From Streptomyces sp. NBC_00448 (GTDB lineage: Bacteria > Actinomycetota > Actinomycetes > Streptomycetales > Streptomycetaceae), in NCBI RefSeq assembly GCF_036014115.1, contig NZ_CP107913.1, positions 6,689,501-6,753,500 on the forward strand: 64,000 nt of DNA, written 5' to 3'. Each line of letters begins with the position of its first letter. The stretch's first letter is position 1. Below the pieces are notes generated by a model. The model worked only from the letters and a program-made list of their open reading frames with translations. It had not been told where the DNA came from and did no database searches. A program made the position numbers and the translations under genes. Positions 33,042 to 42,359 of this stretch are shown piece after piece.

Positions 33042-35624
33042 TCAGCAGTCGACCGACGCCGTCACGTGGGCGATCTGCCCTAATATGTCCTGATCTGCTA
33101 TGTGTTCGTCGTCGGCGAGGAGGAGGACCTTGCTGAGGATCACCGAGGTCTGCTCGTCGTCGTCGGCGAAGGGGAGGAAGAGGTCACGGTGCGGTGTGCG
33201 GGTCAACCCGGCCGGGACGATGCACAGGTGGCCGCCCGGGTCGACGTGGACGCTGCCGCTGCCGAGGTGCACGCGGTAGTCGGCGCGGGTGCCGCGCACC
33301 CGGGCGTACCGGCCGTCGAGGGTGACCCGGTCCAGGCCGAGCTCGGCCACGAGGGCGGCGAGCAGCGCGGCGCGGACCGCCACCGCCGAATCGGACGGCG
33401 ACTGATCGGACGGCAGTTGCCGCGCGGCGACCGAGACCACCAGGTCCACGTCACGCAGCGCCTCGGACAGGTCGAGCGCCGGCACCCGGGCCAGCGGCAC
33501 CGCCGCGCCGAGCACCAGGCTGTGGCCGGGGCCGTCGACCGTCTCGACGAACCCGGTCGGCCCGGTCCTGGCCGAGCCCTCGCCCAGGAAGTGGCCCAAC
33601 TCGTCGAAGCGCAGCACCGCGTGGCAGCCGCCCAGGCGCCGCGTCGCGAACGGCTGGTCCTCGCGCACCGACGCCCGCCAGCCCCGGGCGGTGAGCAGCC
33701 GCCCGGCGACCGCGCCGGCCACGTCGCGCCCGGCGAACCGCAGTGACCAGGTGCCGTCCTCCCGCTCGGCCGCGGTGAGGCGGTACCACTCCCGGAAGAC
33801 CTGCTTGACCGGCTGCCGTATCCGCCGCCGCACGATCTCGCGCTGCCACCCGCCGAGCAGGTCCCGGGCGGCGAGGTCCAGCGGATGGGCCGCGCCGACC
33901 CCGACCCCGATCCCGCCGCCGGCTCCGATCGGTACCGGTACGCCGTCGAGGCCGACCAGCGCGGGGGCGGGGCCGGAGAGGTCCAGCAGGCCGAACACGC
34001 CGTCGGCGGTGCGCAACACCAGCGCGGGCAGCATGGCCCGCGCGGCGGGCAGGGCCAGCAGGCGGTCGAAGGCGGCCGCGTCCAGCAGGTCGCCCCCGGC
34101 CACCAGCGGCTCGATCAGCCCGGTGCGCACCCTGCGGGCCTGCTCGCGCAACCGCTCCTGTACGGCGCGGATCTCGCCGTACGAAGGGTCCTGCCGGACC
34201 TGCTTCGGCACGGACGCGAGCCGCTTGCCGGCGCGTTCGACCCGCAGGGGCACAGCGGGGTCGGCCAGGTCGACGGCGAGGGTGTACGCCCCGACGCTCC
34301 AGCGCTGCGGGGTGTCCGTGGCCAGCCGGGCCTCCATGTCCCACTCCAGGCGGTCGGCCGACGGGTACCCGGTGATCTGAGCGAGGTGCCACAGCCCGGC
34401 GTGGACCGCCCGCAGGTGGTTGGCGCGGCGCTCGGCGCCGAACCGGGTGGCCGCCTTCGCGCAGCCGCGCAGCTCCAGATAGCGGTCGAGTACGGTCTCG
34501 CCGGCGGCCAGTGGCAGCAGGCCCAGACACGCGATCGCCGAGTACGCGTGCCGGCGCAGCCGTTCGCGGACCCGCGGCCGGTTGAGGCCGTACCGGGCGA
34601 GCAGGAACTCCGGCAGGTCGTCCGCCGCGCCGGCCGACCCGGCGCCGAGGCCGGCGAGGTCGGCCGTGACCGTCGTCGCGGTGGCGCACAGCAGCGGGAG
34701 CAGTTCGGCCATCCGCTCGGCCGGCAGTTCCACACGGCGCAGCGCGCCCAGGTCGATCGCATCGGACTCCGGGTCGACGGGCGCGACGCCGTCACGGATC
34801 AGGCGGGCCAGCGGTCGCGCGTCGGCGGCGTCGAGCAACTCCAGCAGGTCCAGGGGCTGTTCCCGCGCGGCCGCCGCGAGAGTCACGGCCGCCTTGCGCT
34901 CGGCGCGGGGACGCGTGCCCAACTCCGTGATCAGCGAGACCTGTTCGGCCTCGGTGAGGCGGGCCTGCGCCAGGTACACGGCGGCGGTGCCGCGGGCGCG
35001 GTCCCCGCACGGCGCGGTGGTCTCGGCCCGCCACAGCTCCAGCGCCCGCAGGAAGAACCGCGTGCCGCGCGGGCGCCAGGGCGGGAGTTGCCTGACGCTC
35101 TCCGCGGTGGGCGCCGCGGAGAGCAGGTCGACGAAGCGGTCGAGGGAGTCCGCGATCCTGTCACGGCAGCCCGCGGAGGCCTCGTCCCACAGCGCGGGCC
35201 GGTCGTGGAAGTGCGGCTGCTCCCGGCGCGCCGGATCGACCGGGCACAGCTCCCAGGACCGATGGCGCACGCGCAGCAGCGGGTGCAGGACGTCGTCGTC
35301 CAGCGCCCCCGCGTCGTACAGGCCCTGCACGAGCCGGATCAGCTCCCACCCGCGGAAGCCGGAGCTGTTGCCGAGCAGCAGGGAACGCAGCAGGGCGGTG
35401 CGCTCCGGCGTGACGGGGCGCTCCAGGACGGCGCGGGCCGCCGCGTCCCAGCACTCGTGCAGGCCGTAGGACCCGGGGCCGAACGCCTCCCGCAGGAAGG
35501 TGTGCAGTTCCACCGAGATGTCGAACGGCACGTCGTCGGCGAGCTGCCGCAACGGGCTGGGGGTCCGGGCGAGCAACTCGGCGAGCCGGTGGGCCGCGGC
35601 GTCCGTGGCCGGGACGGCGCTCAT
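33042..35624 (-). CDS. DUF4132 (MolR/YehF-like) protein
   Basis: The 860-residue soluble protein has a helical, HEAT-like N-terminal half. The centre has the DUF4132 pattern (RFGAERRANHLRAVHAGLWHLAQITGYPSADRLEWDMEARLA, then QVRQDPSYGEIRAVQERLREQARRVRTGL). The C-terminus is DYRVHLGSGSVHVDPGGHLC with DLFLPFADDDEQTSVILSKVLLLADD, strongly diagnostic of the family. E. coli members (molR, yehI) have no settled biochemistry. The ATG overlaps the stop of a small beta-grasp-like gene (ATGA), so the two are translated together. Length fits the shorter, WGR-less family members. Confidence 0.85.
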   Translation of the reverse strand: MSAVPATDAAAHRLAELLARTPSPLRQLADDVPFDISVELHTFLREAFGPGSYGLHECWDAAARAVLERPVTPERTALLRSLLLGNSSGFRGWELIRLVQGLYDAGALDDDVLHPLLRVRHRSWELCPVDPARREQPHFHDRPALWDEASAGCRDRIADSLDRFVDLLSAAPTAESVRQLPPWRPRGTRFFLRALELWRAETTAPCGDRARGTAAVYLAQARLTEAEQVSLITELGTRPRAERKAAVTLAAAAREQPLDLLELLDAADARPLARLIRDGVAPVDPESDAIDLGALRRVELPAERMAELLPLLCATATTVTADLAGLGAGSAGAADDLPEFLLARYGLNRPRVRERLRRHAYSAIACLGLLPLAAGETVLDRYLELRGCAKAATRFGAERRANHLRAVHAGLWHLAQITGYPSADRLEWDMEARLATDTPQRWSVGAYTLAVDLADPAVPLRVERAGKRLASVPKQVRQDPSYGEIRAVQERLREQARRVRTGLIEPLVAGGDLLDAAAFDRLLALPAARAMLPALVLRTADGVFGLLDLSGPAPALVGLDGVPVPIGAGGGIGVGVGAAHPLDLAARDLLGGWQREIVRRRIRQPVKQVFREWYRLTAAEREDGTWSLRFAGRDVAGAVAGRLLTARGWRASVREDQPFATRRLGGCHAVLRFDELGHFLGEGSARTGPTGFVETVDGPGHSLVLGAAVPLARVPALDLSEALRDVDLVVSVAARQLPSDQSPSDSAVAVRAALLAALVAELGLDRVTLDGRYARVRGTRADYRVHLGSGSVHVDPGGHLCIVPAGLTRTPHRDLFLPFADDDEQTSVILSKVLLLADDEHIADQDILGQIAHVTASVDC

Positions 35625-36043
35625 CCGCCGACCAGCGCGGTGACGCGGAGGAAGGTGATCCGGTCGCCCGGACGGACCGCCACCGAATCGTCCGGGGACT
35701 CCAGCCGGCGGCCGCCCGCGAACACGGCGACCAGGCCGCGGTCGATCGCCGCCATCGCCCGCTCCGTCTCGGCCACCGCGCCGCCCACCGGCTCGGTACG
35801 GTCAGGGCCGGACCGGAACTGGGCGCCTACCGAACTCCGAGCCGCGCGCGACCCCTTGGAGCCCGAAGCGGCCCCTTCGCCGTCCGCCGCGTCCGCCGCC
35901 GCGAGCTGCGCCTCGACCGCGCGGCCCACGATCTCCCGCAGCGTCAGCACGGCCTCGTCCGAGGCCACCTCCAGCCACACCGCCGGCACCGTCGGCCCGT
36001 CCGGCACCCCCACCGCGCGACTGCGCACCTCCAGCAGCACCAT
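35621..36043 (-). CDS. Small protein with MoaD/ThiS-like C-terminus ending in Gly-Gly
   Basis: The 140-residue protein opens with a strand-turn-strand (MVLLEVRSRAVG, then PAVWLEVASD) and a helix (TLREIVGRAVEAQLAAADAA). A charged Ser/Gly loop of about 35 residues follows. It ends VFAGGRRLESPDDSVAVRPG then DRITFLRVTALVGG, the layout of a beta-grasp sulphur carrier or ubiquitin-like protein (compare DGDRVEIVTAVGGG in ThiS/MoaD). The stop codon overlaps the DUF4132 start. No activating E1-like gene or JAB peptidase is nearby. The ubiquitin-like assignment is inference from the tail and secondary structure only. Confidence 0.6.
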   Translation of the reverse strand: MVLLEVRSRAVGVPDGPTVPAVWLEVASDEAVLTLREIVGRAVEAQLAAADAADGEGAASGSKGSRAARSSVGAQFRSGPDRTEPVGGAVAETERAMAAIDRGLVAVFAGGRRLESPDDSVAVRPGDRITFLRVTALVGG

Positions 36044-36118
36044 CGGCGCCCGCCCCCTCCCTCACGATCACTCCACCACGACCCTAGGGCGACCCTCCGA
36101 CAACGCGTTCCGGCCCGG

Positions 36119-38299
36119 TCAGCGGCCCAGCCGGCCGCGCACCATGCCCAGCAGCGCGTTCAGCTCCTCGATCCGCATCCGCTTGGCGATCGCGAGGAAG
36201 AGGCCGATCTGGACCACGAGGCCGATCAACAGGGCGCCGGCCGCGCCGAGCAGGCCGCCGCCCAGGATGTGCTCGGTGGTCCGGGCTAGCAGGAAGCTCA
36301 GGATCGAGGGGATGACGCTGGCGACGATCAGGCGGCCGTAGGTGCGGCGGATGCGCGGCCCGTCGAGGGTGCCGATCCGGCGCCGCAGCCGGGGCAGCGC
36401 GACCATCAGGCCGACGAAGTACGCGACGCCGTAGCCGAACGCCATGCCGATCACGGCCCGTTGCGGCGGCAGCAGCAGGAACGACAGCCCGGCGACAGCC
36501 GCGTTGACCAGGGCGATCCACACCGTGTTGAAGAAGGGCGTCCGGGTGTCCTCGTACGCGTAGAAGCCGCGCAGCATGACGTACTGCGCCGAGTACGGGA
36601 TCAGGCCGAGGGCGAACGCGGCGAGCATGTAGCCCACCGAGCGGCCGCCGTTGGCGCCGGTGCCGTAGATCAGCGCGCCGATCCACGGGCCGAGGGAGAG
36701 GAAGAGGAAGGCGGCCGGCACGATCGCCACCGCGGAGGTGCGCAGGCCGTGCGAGATGTCGGCGCGGACCGCGGCCGCGTCGCCGTCGGAGGCGGCCCGG
36801 GATATTCGGGGCAGCACCGCGCTCATCACCGAGACCGTGATGACCGCCTGCGGCAGCTGCCAGATGGTCTGGGCGCTGGTGTACGCGGCCAGGCCGGTGC
36901 CGCTGGCGAAGCCGTGCGACGCCGCGGACTTCTCGGCGGCGGTGGCGAGTTGGGTGACCACGATCAGCCCGGCCTGGTTGGCCAGCACGAACAGGAAGGT
37001 CCAGCGGGCGAGTTTGGCGGCGTGCCCCAGACCGTGGCCGCGCCAGTCGAAGCGCGGCCGGAAGTGCAGCCCGGACCTGCGCAGGTAGGGGAGCATCGAC
37101 AGGGCCTGCACCACCAGGCCGAGCAGGGTGCCGACGCCCAACAGCCGTACGCCCTGCGGGGAGATGGTGTTCGGGCTGACCGCCGAGTGGCCGAAACTGC
37201 CGAACACCCAGATGTACATCCCGAAGGTGAAGATCACCACGACGTTGTTGAGCACCGGGGTCCACATCATCGCCCCGAACCGCTCACGGGCGTTGAGGAT
37301 CTGGCCGGCCACCACGTGCACGCCCATGAAGAAGATCGTCGGCAGGCAGTACCTCGCCATGTCCACGGTGACGTGCGCGCTGGCCGGGGTGGACATCAGC
37401 GAGGGGGAGAGCATCCGTACCAGCAGCGGCGCGGCCGCCACCATCACCAGCACCACGGCGCCGAGCGCGGTGATCACCAGCGTCAGCAGGCGGTTGGCGT
37501 ACGCCTCGCCGCCGTCCGCGTCGTTCTTCATGCTGCGGATCAGCTGCGGGACGAACACCGCGTTCAGCGCGCCGCCGCCGACCAGGAAGTACACCATCGT
37601 GGGCAGCGTGTAGGCGACCTGGTACGAGTCGCCCATCACGCCCTGGCCGATCGCCGCGGCGATCATCATGTTGCGGACGAAGCCGGTGCCCCGCGACACC
37701 ATGGTGCCCAGCGCCATCACGGCGCTCGAACCGAGAACCGAGCCCTTGGACTTGGCCTTGCCGTCCGCGGCCGGTTCGCGGCCCGCCTCCCGCGGCGGCG
37801 CCCGGTCCACGTCGATCACCGGGAACGTCCCGGTCGCCTCCGCCGCCACGTCCCCGCTGGCCCCGCCGTAGACGTTCGGCGCGTAGTAGAGGGAGTAGTC
37901 GGCGTCGTCGTCCCGGTAGAGGTGGCGGTACGGGTCCGGGTCCGGCGCGCTCTGCTGCGGCACGGAGGTGTAGCCGTACGGCCCGTACTGCTCCTGCGCG
38001 TAGGGGGCCTGCGGTTCGTACCCGCCCTGCTGGCCATACGGTGCTTGCTGGTCGTACCCGCCGTACTGGCCGTACTGCGCCTGCTGGTCGTACCCGCCCT
38101 GCTGGTTGTACTGGGCTTGCGGGTCGTACGGTGCCTGCGGGTCGTACTGCGCCTGCGATTCGTATCCACCCTGCTGGTCGTACCCGCCGTACTGGGCCGG
38201 GTACTGCTGTGGGTACCCGCCGTCCCGCGGGTACCCGTCCTCCCCGTACGGACCTTCGTATCCGTCACGCCGACCGTTGCCGCCGTCCGGCGTGCTCAT
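36119..38299 (-). CDS. murJ: Lipid II flippase MurJ with Gln/Tyr/Gly-rich N-terminal extension
   Basis: The 726-residue protein translocates lipid II across the membrane for wall synthesis. After about residue 190 comes the MurJ core: SSAVMALGTMVSRGTGFVRNMMIAAAIG, VYFLVGGGALNAVFVPQLIR and LPRISRAASDGD, with 14 predicted helices. The first 180 residues are cytoplasmic and repeat-rich (GGYDQQAQYGQYGGYDQQ and similar), with about a dozen Tyr-Gln-rich units. The ATG at 38299 follows GGAGAG; the frame stays open to 38974 through the VapC remnant. Streptomycete murJ normally lies near oriC; here the neighbours differ, so this may be a paralogue. Confidence 0.93.
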   Translation of the reverse strand: MSTPDGGNGRRDGYEGPYGEDGYPRDGGYPQQYPAQYGGYDQQGGYESQAQYDPQAPYDPQAQYNQQGGYDQQAQYGQYGGYDQQAPYGQQGGYEPQAPYAQEQYGPYGYTSVPQQSAPDPDPYRHLYRDDDADYSLYYAPNVYGGASGDVAAEATGTFPVIDVDRAPPREAGREPAADGKAKSKGSVLGSSAVMALGTMVSRGTGFVRNMMIAAAIGQGVMGDSYQVAYTLPTMVYFLVGGGALNAVFVPQLIRSMKNDADGGEAYANRLLTLVITALGAVVLVMVAAAPLLVRMLSPSLMSTPASAHVTVDMARYCLPTIFFMGVHVVAGQILNARERFGAMMWTPVLNNVVVIFTFGMYIWVFGSFGHSAVSPNTISPQGVRLLGVGTLLGLVVQALSMLPYLRRSGLHFRPRFDWRGHGLGHAAKLARWTFLFVLANQAGLIVVTQLATAAEKSAASHGFASGTGLAAYTSAQTIWQLPQAVITVSVMSAVLPRISRAASDGDAAAVRADISHGLRTSAVAIVPAAFLFLSLGPWIGALIYGTGANGGRSVGYMLAAFALGLIPYSAQYVMLRGFYAYEDTRTPFFNTVWIALVNAAVAGLSFLLLPPQRAVIGMAFGYGVAYFVGLMVALPRLRRRIGTLDGPRIRRTYGRLIVASVIPSILSFLLARTTEHILGGGLLGAAGALLIGLVVQIGLFLAIAKRMRIEELNALLGMVRGRLGR

Positions 38300-38481
38300 A
38301 GGTCTCTCCGCTTCCGCTGCACCAGGACGGGACCGGCGCCCCCGGTCCGCCGCCCGTACCGCATACCTTCTCATCCGCGGCGGCGCGGCACCTCCCCGAG
38401 TGGCGTCAGGCGGCGACCTGAGCCCGGGGCACCCGGCCCCCGCCGCCCATCCCACCGACCGCCGGCTCCGCGCCGACGACC

Positions 38482-38898
38482 TCAGATCTTGATGACGGTG
38501 ATGTGGCCACCACACAACGCGAGGAGGTCCGCCGGATCGGAGGTGAGCACGGTGACCGGTTTCGGGGCGGCCAGCGCCGTGGCGCCGAGCATGGCGTCGA
38601 TGGCGTACTTGCGACCGTGCAGGCCGGCGTCGGCGAGCAGGGCGGCGGCATGGCGGGCGATCGGCTCGGTGACGGGTTCGACGATCAGCCGGGAGAGAGT
38701 CCACTCGAAGGCCGGGCCGGGCGGCTGAGGCGAGGATGGATGGCTTCCGCCAGGGTGGCCGCGGAGGTGATGACGCGCAGGTCGTCGGCGCGGGCCAGGG
38801 CGAGCCACGCCGTGACCCCGTGGTCCCGCATGACAGCCTTCGCGAGTGCTTCGGTCCAGGACCAGCGTGCCACCGGGAACGGCCGGCGAGCGGGTCAC
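38482..38898 (-). pseudogene. VapC-like PIN-domain toxin with two frameshifts
   Basis: The reading frame from GTG 38898 (GTGA overlap with the antitoxin) reads TLVLD, then shifts. The adjacent frame continues the PIN domain with EALAKAVMRDHGVTAWLALA and RVITSAATLAEAIHPRLSRPA. The first frame then resumes with FEWTLSRLIVEPVTEPIARH and YAIDAMLGATAL and ends correctly. The second shift is a tandem 5-bp duplication (CGGCC near 38722); the first removes two bases of a codon after VLD. Net change is +3, so the C-terminal half and stop are in frame. An intact toxin is unlikely unless these are sequencing errors. Confidence 0.75.
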
Positions 38899-39158
38899 GC
38901 GGCGTTCGCTCCGCCCCGCGTCTGCTCCACGCGAGCCCGGTGGAGCTGATCGCGCAGCGACTGGACCTCCTCATCGGTGATGGGGCCGTGTTCGGCCTCG
39001 GCGACCCGGATGAGTTCGTTGAGGTTGTCGCGTTCGATCTGGCGGGCGACGGCGGCAGTCACGTAGGCGGACAGGCCGGAGGGGCCGCTGCGGGTCCTGG
39101 CGGCTTCGGCGACATCACGTGGCATCGTGATCGAGTACTTGCCGGTGGCCTCGCTCAT
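38895..39158 (-). CDS. VapB-like antitoxin
   Basis: The 87-residue protein shows KYSITMPRDVAEAARTRSGPSGLSAYVTAAVARQIERD, a ribbon-helix-helix DNA-binding fold, then an acidic, helical toxin-binding tail (AEAEHGPITDEEVQSLRDQL). It would repress the operon and neutralise the PIN toxin encoded just downstream with a 4-base overlap. The ATG at 39158 is preceded by CAGGATTGGCAGC and no strong ribosome site, consistent with leaderless expression. The antitoxin appears intact although the toxin is not. Confidence 0.85.
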   Translation of the reverse strand: MSEATGKYSITMPRDVAEAARTRSGPSGLSAYVTAAVARQIERDNLNELIRVAEAEHGPITDEEVQSLRDQLHRARVEQTRGGANAA

Positions 39159-39313
39159 GCTGCCAATCCTGCCCAAGATCCTCCCCGATGGGGGCCGGTG
39201 GCCGAACAGCCGTACGCGGTACCGCCGTTCGGTCGTGTTCGGCTCGCCCGAGGACCGGGGCCGGCGCAGGATCGAGGGGGCGAGCGGTGGAGACGGGTGG
39301 AGAGGGCGGCGTC

Positions 39314-40945
39314 ATGCGCAGCGGTGAGGGGCACGTGGCCAGGGGTGGCGCCGACGGCACCGGTCCGGCAGGTCCGGCAGATCCGGCAGATCCGGCGAGC
39401 CCGGGCGGGCCGGGGCGACGTCGGGTGCTGCGGGTCGCGGCGTCCGGGCTGGTCGTCGTCGCGAGCGCCGGATGCGGCGGGAGCCCGCACCGGGCGCGCC
39501 CCACGCCGCCCGCGCCGGACCCGGGCGCGTACCGCCTCACCGGGCACGCGGCGCCGAAGGGCACCGACGACTGGCGGCTCGGCCCGATCGGCCCGCCGCA
39601 CGCGATCGAGGGCTACGCCGACCGGGTCAGCGTGCTGCCGGGGGAGACCTTCGGGCTGCACGTGTCGACCACGGCGCGGGCGTTCCGGGTCTCCGCCTTC
39701 CGGGTGGGCTGGTACGACGGCAAGCAGGCGGCCCTGGTGTGGGCCTCGCACACGGTGGCCGGCCGGCGGCAGGGCCCGTACAGCACCGCCCTGGACACGC
39801 GGATGATCCACGCGGGCTGGGACCGCAGCCTGGAGATCCCGGCCGACGGCTGGCCGGCGGGCGCCTACCTGCTGCGGCTGGAGGCCGACAGCGGCCACCA
39901 GCGGTACGTCCCCCTGGTGGTCCGCTCGACCAGCGCCCACGGCCGCACCCTTCTCATGCACGCCCCGGCGACCTGGCAGGCGTACAACGACTGGGGCGGC
40001 AACTGCCTCTACTACGGCGCGGACGGCTCGTACGCGCGCCGGGCGTACGAGGTGTCCTTCGAGCGGCCCTACGCCAAGAGCGGCGCCGAGAAGTTCCTGG
40101 TCTACGAGCGGGCCGCGGTGGTGCTCGCCGAGCGGTCGGGCATCCCGCTGGCGTACACCACGGGGATGGACGTCCACCGCGACCCGAGCGTGCTGAAGGG
40201 CGCGACCACCGCGGTGGCGCTCGGCCACGACGAGTACTGGACGCCGGAGCAGCGGCAGCATGTCACGGCGGCCCGCGACGCCGGCACCAACCTGGCCTTC
40301 CTGGGCGCCAACACCTGCTTCCGCCGGGTCCGGCTGGCCGCCGCCACGGCCACCGCGCCGCCCCCGGTGGTCTGCTACAAGACCGACTTCTACGCCGACC
40401 CTTACCTCGCCGACCACCCGCACATGGCGACCACCGACTTCCGCAGCGGCCCGGGGGCCGACCCGGAGTCCTCACTGACCGGCGTCCTGTACGAGGGCTT
40501 CCCGACCGACGCCCCCTACGTCGTGGAGAACCCCGGCCACTGGGCCTTCCGCGGCACCGGGGTGCGCCGGGGCGAGAGCTTCTCCCACCTGGTCGGCGTC
40601 GAGTACGACCGGGTCACCCCGGGCTCTCCCATGCCCAGGTCGATCGAGGTCGTCGCCCACTCGCCGCTGGTGTGCCACGGCAAGCACAGCCACTCCGACT
40701 CCGCGTACTACACGGTGCCCAGCGGCGCCGGTGTCTTCTCCACCGGCACCATGCGCTGGGTGGAGGGGCTGATGGCGGGCACCGGCCTGGACGGGCGGGA
40801 CCACAAGATGGACGCCCGCACCCGGGGGTTCGTCACCAAGGTCACCGAGAACGTGCTGACCGGGTTCGCCGAGGGACCCGCCGTCCGGCACCAGCCCGCC
40901 CCGCGGGAGAACGTGGCCTCCCTCTACGGCGGAGCGCGTGCCTGA
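39314..40945 (+). CDS. Secreted lipoprotein with N,N-dimethylformamidase beta-subunit-like domain
   Basis: The 543-residue protein has a twin-arginine-style signal (GRRRVLRVAASGLVVVASAGC) that ends in a lipobox-like Cys. The body starts IEGYADRVSVLPGETFGLHVSTTA, continues with RVGWYDGKQ, AYNDWGGNCLYYG, GMDVHRDP and LGHDEYWTPEQRQHV. This is the large domain called N,N-dimethylformamidase beta subunit C-terminal-like. True DMFases are cytoplasmic iron enzymes; this exported form is common in actinobacteria and of unknown substrate. The ATG at 39314 follows GGAGAGGGCGG; an ATG at 39188 would place 42 residues before it. Confidence 0.83.
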   Translation: MRSGEGHVARGGADGTGPAGPADPADPASPGGPGRRRVLRVAASGLVVVASAGCGGSPHRARPTPPAPDPGAYRLTGHAAPKGTDDWRLGPIGPPHAIEGYADRVSVLPGETFGLHVSTTARAFRVSAFRVGWYDGKQAALVWASHTVAGRRQGPYSTALDTRMIHAGWDRSLEIPADGWPAGAYLLRLEADSGHQRYVPLVVRSTSAHGRTLLMHAPATWQAYNDWGGNCLYYGADGSYARRAYEVSFERPYAKSGAEKFLVYERAAVVLAERSGIPLAYTTGMDVHRDPSVLKGATTAVALGHDEYWTPEQRQHVTAARDAGTNLAFLGANTCFRRVRLAAATATAPPPVVCYKTDFYADPYLADHPHMATTDFRSGPGADPESSLTGVLYEGFPTDAPYVVENPGHWAFRGTGVRRGESFSHLVGVEYDRVTPGSPMPRSIEVVAHSPLVCHGKHSHSDSAYYTVPSGAGVFSTGTMRWVEGLMAGTGLDGRDHKMDARTRGFVTKVTENVLTGFAEGPAVRHQPAPRENVASLYGGARA

Positions 40946-41000
40946 CGCGGGGCCCGCCCCAACCGCCGGGCGCGCGCCTGCCGTTGGACGCGCGCACCCG

Positions 41001-42161
41001 TCAGCGGCTGTGCCCGGCGCTGTGCGGGGTGGGCGGCCACGCCGGCGGGTGCGGCGGCCGGTGCTGGGTGAAGCCGATGATGTCCTCGGTGGTGATCATC
41101 CCGACGACGTGCCGGTCCGCCATCACCAGGATCGGGCGGCCCGCGGTCTTCACGGCGTGGTCGAGGATGTCGGTGACCTGGTCGTCGGGTGCGGCCAGCG
41201 TGCAGCTCTCCAGGGGCGCGGCGATGTCGCGCACCCGGACCTGGGCCCGCTGCGCGAGGGGCACCGCGCGCAGCGAGGGCACCGTGACCACCCCGCTGGG
41301 CCGGCCGTCGAGGTCCGTCACGGGCACCACGACCTGGCCGGTGGCCCGCGGCATCGTCTCGGTGAGGAACCGGTCCACGGTCTGCCAGTCCTGGCCGGTG
41401 GCCACCGGGCGCATCGCGTCGGCGGCCCGCACCCCGCGTACGGCCTCGAACAGCACCGACCGGCGCACCTCCGAGAACGCGGCCATCAGCACGAACAGCC
41501 CGACCAGGGCGAGCCACAGCCCGGCCGCGCCGCCCGCGAGGAATTCCAGCCAGCCGCCGGCGATCATCAGCACACCGGCCACCTGCCCGCAGCGCGCGGC
41601 GATCCGGGCCGCCTTCTCGCGGTCCCCGCGCATCCGCCAGATCACCGCCTGCAGCACCCGGCCGCCGTCCAGGGGCGCGGCCGGGATCAGGTTGAAGGCG
41701 GCGAGCAGGACGTTGGCCCAGCCGGTCCAGGCCAGCAGCGCGGCGAAGAGCGTCCAGTGCAGGACGTCGCCGGCCAGCACCGCCGCGCCCAGGCCGAGGC
41801 CGCCCAGGAACAGGCTGGTGAGCGGGCCGACCGCGGCGATCCAACCCGAGCTGCGCGCGGTGGTGGCCGATCCCATCCTGGTCACCCCGCCGAGCGCGAA
41901 GACCGTCACGTCCTCCACCTCGACCTTGGCCCGGCGGGCGACGAGGGCGTGCGCCGCCTCGTGCGCGACCAGGCTCACCATCAGCAGCAGCGCGCCGACC
42001 ACCGCCCACGCGTCGTAGGCAGCCCCGGAGTGGCCGGGGGCCCAGGCGGGGAGTACCCCGCCGGCCAGCCCGAAACTCAGGACGACGATCAGCAGGGGGG
42101 CGCTCCAGTGGACCCGCAGGGGTACACCGGCGATCCGGCCCAGCGGTAGCGATCCGTTCAT
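41001..42161 (-). CDS. Site-2 (S2P/RIP) zinc metalloprotease with C-terminal CBS pair
   Basis: The 386-residue membrane protease has HEAAH at 67-71 in a transmembrane helix, and AFNLIPAAPLDGGRVL with Asp165 as third zinc ligand. Six transmembrane segments precede two CBS domains (RAADAMRPVATGQ to VVGMITTEDIIGFTQH). This is the Rip3 (Rv2625c-like) subgroup. Family members cut membrane proteins such as anti-sigma factors; the CBS pair may sense adenine nucleotides. The ATG at 42161 follows GGGAGG. The substrate is not evident. Confidence 0.9.
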   Translation of the reverse strand: MNGSLPLGRIAGVPLRVHWSAPLLIVVLSFGLAGGVLPAWAPGHSGAAYDAWAVVGALLLMVSLVAHEAAHALVARRAKVEVEDVTVFALGGVTRMGSATTARSSGWIAAVGPLTSLFLGGLGLGAAVLAGDVLHWTLFAALLAWTGWANVLLAAFNLIPAAPLDGGRVLQAVIWRMRGDREKAARIAARCGQVAGVLMIAGGWLEFLAGGAAGLWLALVGLFVLMAAFSEVRRSVLFEAVRGVRAADAMRPVATGQDWQTVDRFLTETMPRATGQVVVPVTDLDGRPSGVVTVPSLRAVPLAQRAQVRVRDIAAPLESCTLAAPDDQVTDILDHAVKTAGRPILVMADRHVVGMITTEDIIGFTQHRPPHPPAWPPTPHSAGHSR

Positions 42162-42359
42162 CGCACCTCCCACGCCCGTTCCCGGCAGGCGGGCCCACCA
42201 TCCGGCGGGACGCCTTCCCCTTCCAGTCTGCTCCCGTGAGGGCGCGGCCGGACGGCTGAGCGCGACCGGTTCCGGCAGACGGCTCCGTGACCGGTTCCGC
42301 GTGTGCGCGTCGGGTGCGTGTCGGGTGCGTACGCGCGGAGGGCGGAGGTCCGCCGGCGC

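Noticed and set aside
38299..38974. Longer N-terminus of MurJ through the VapC region
   Set aside because: The ATG at 38299 has a good ribosome site and begins the repeat-rich tail; upstream residues lack any family pattern and overlap the toxin gene.
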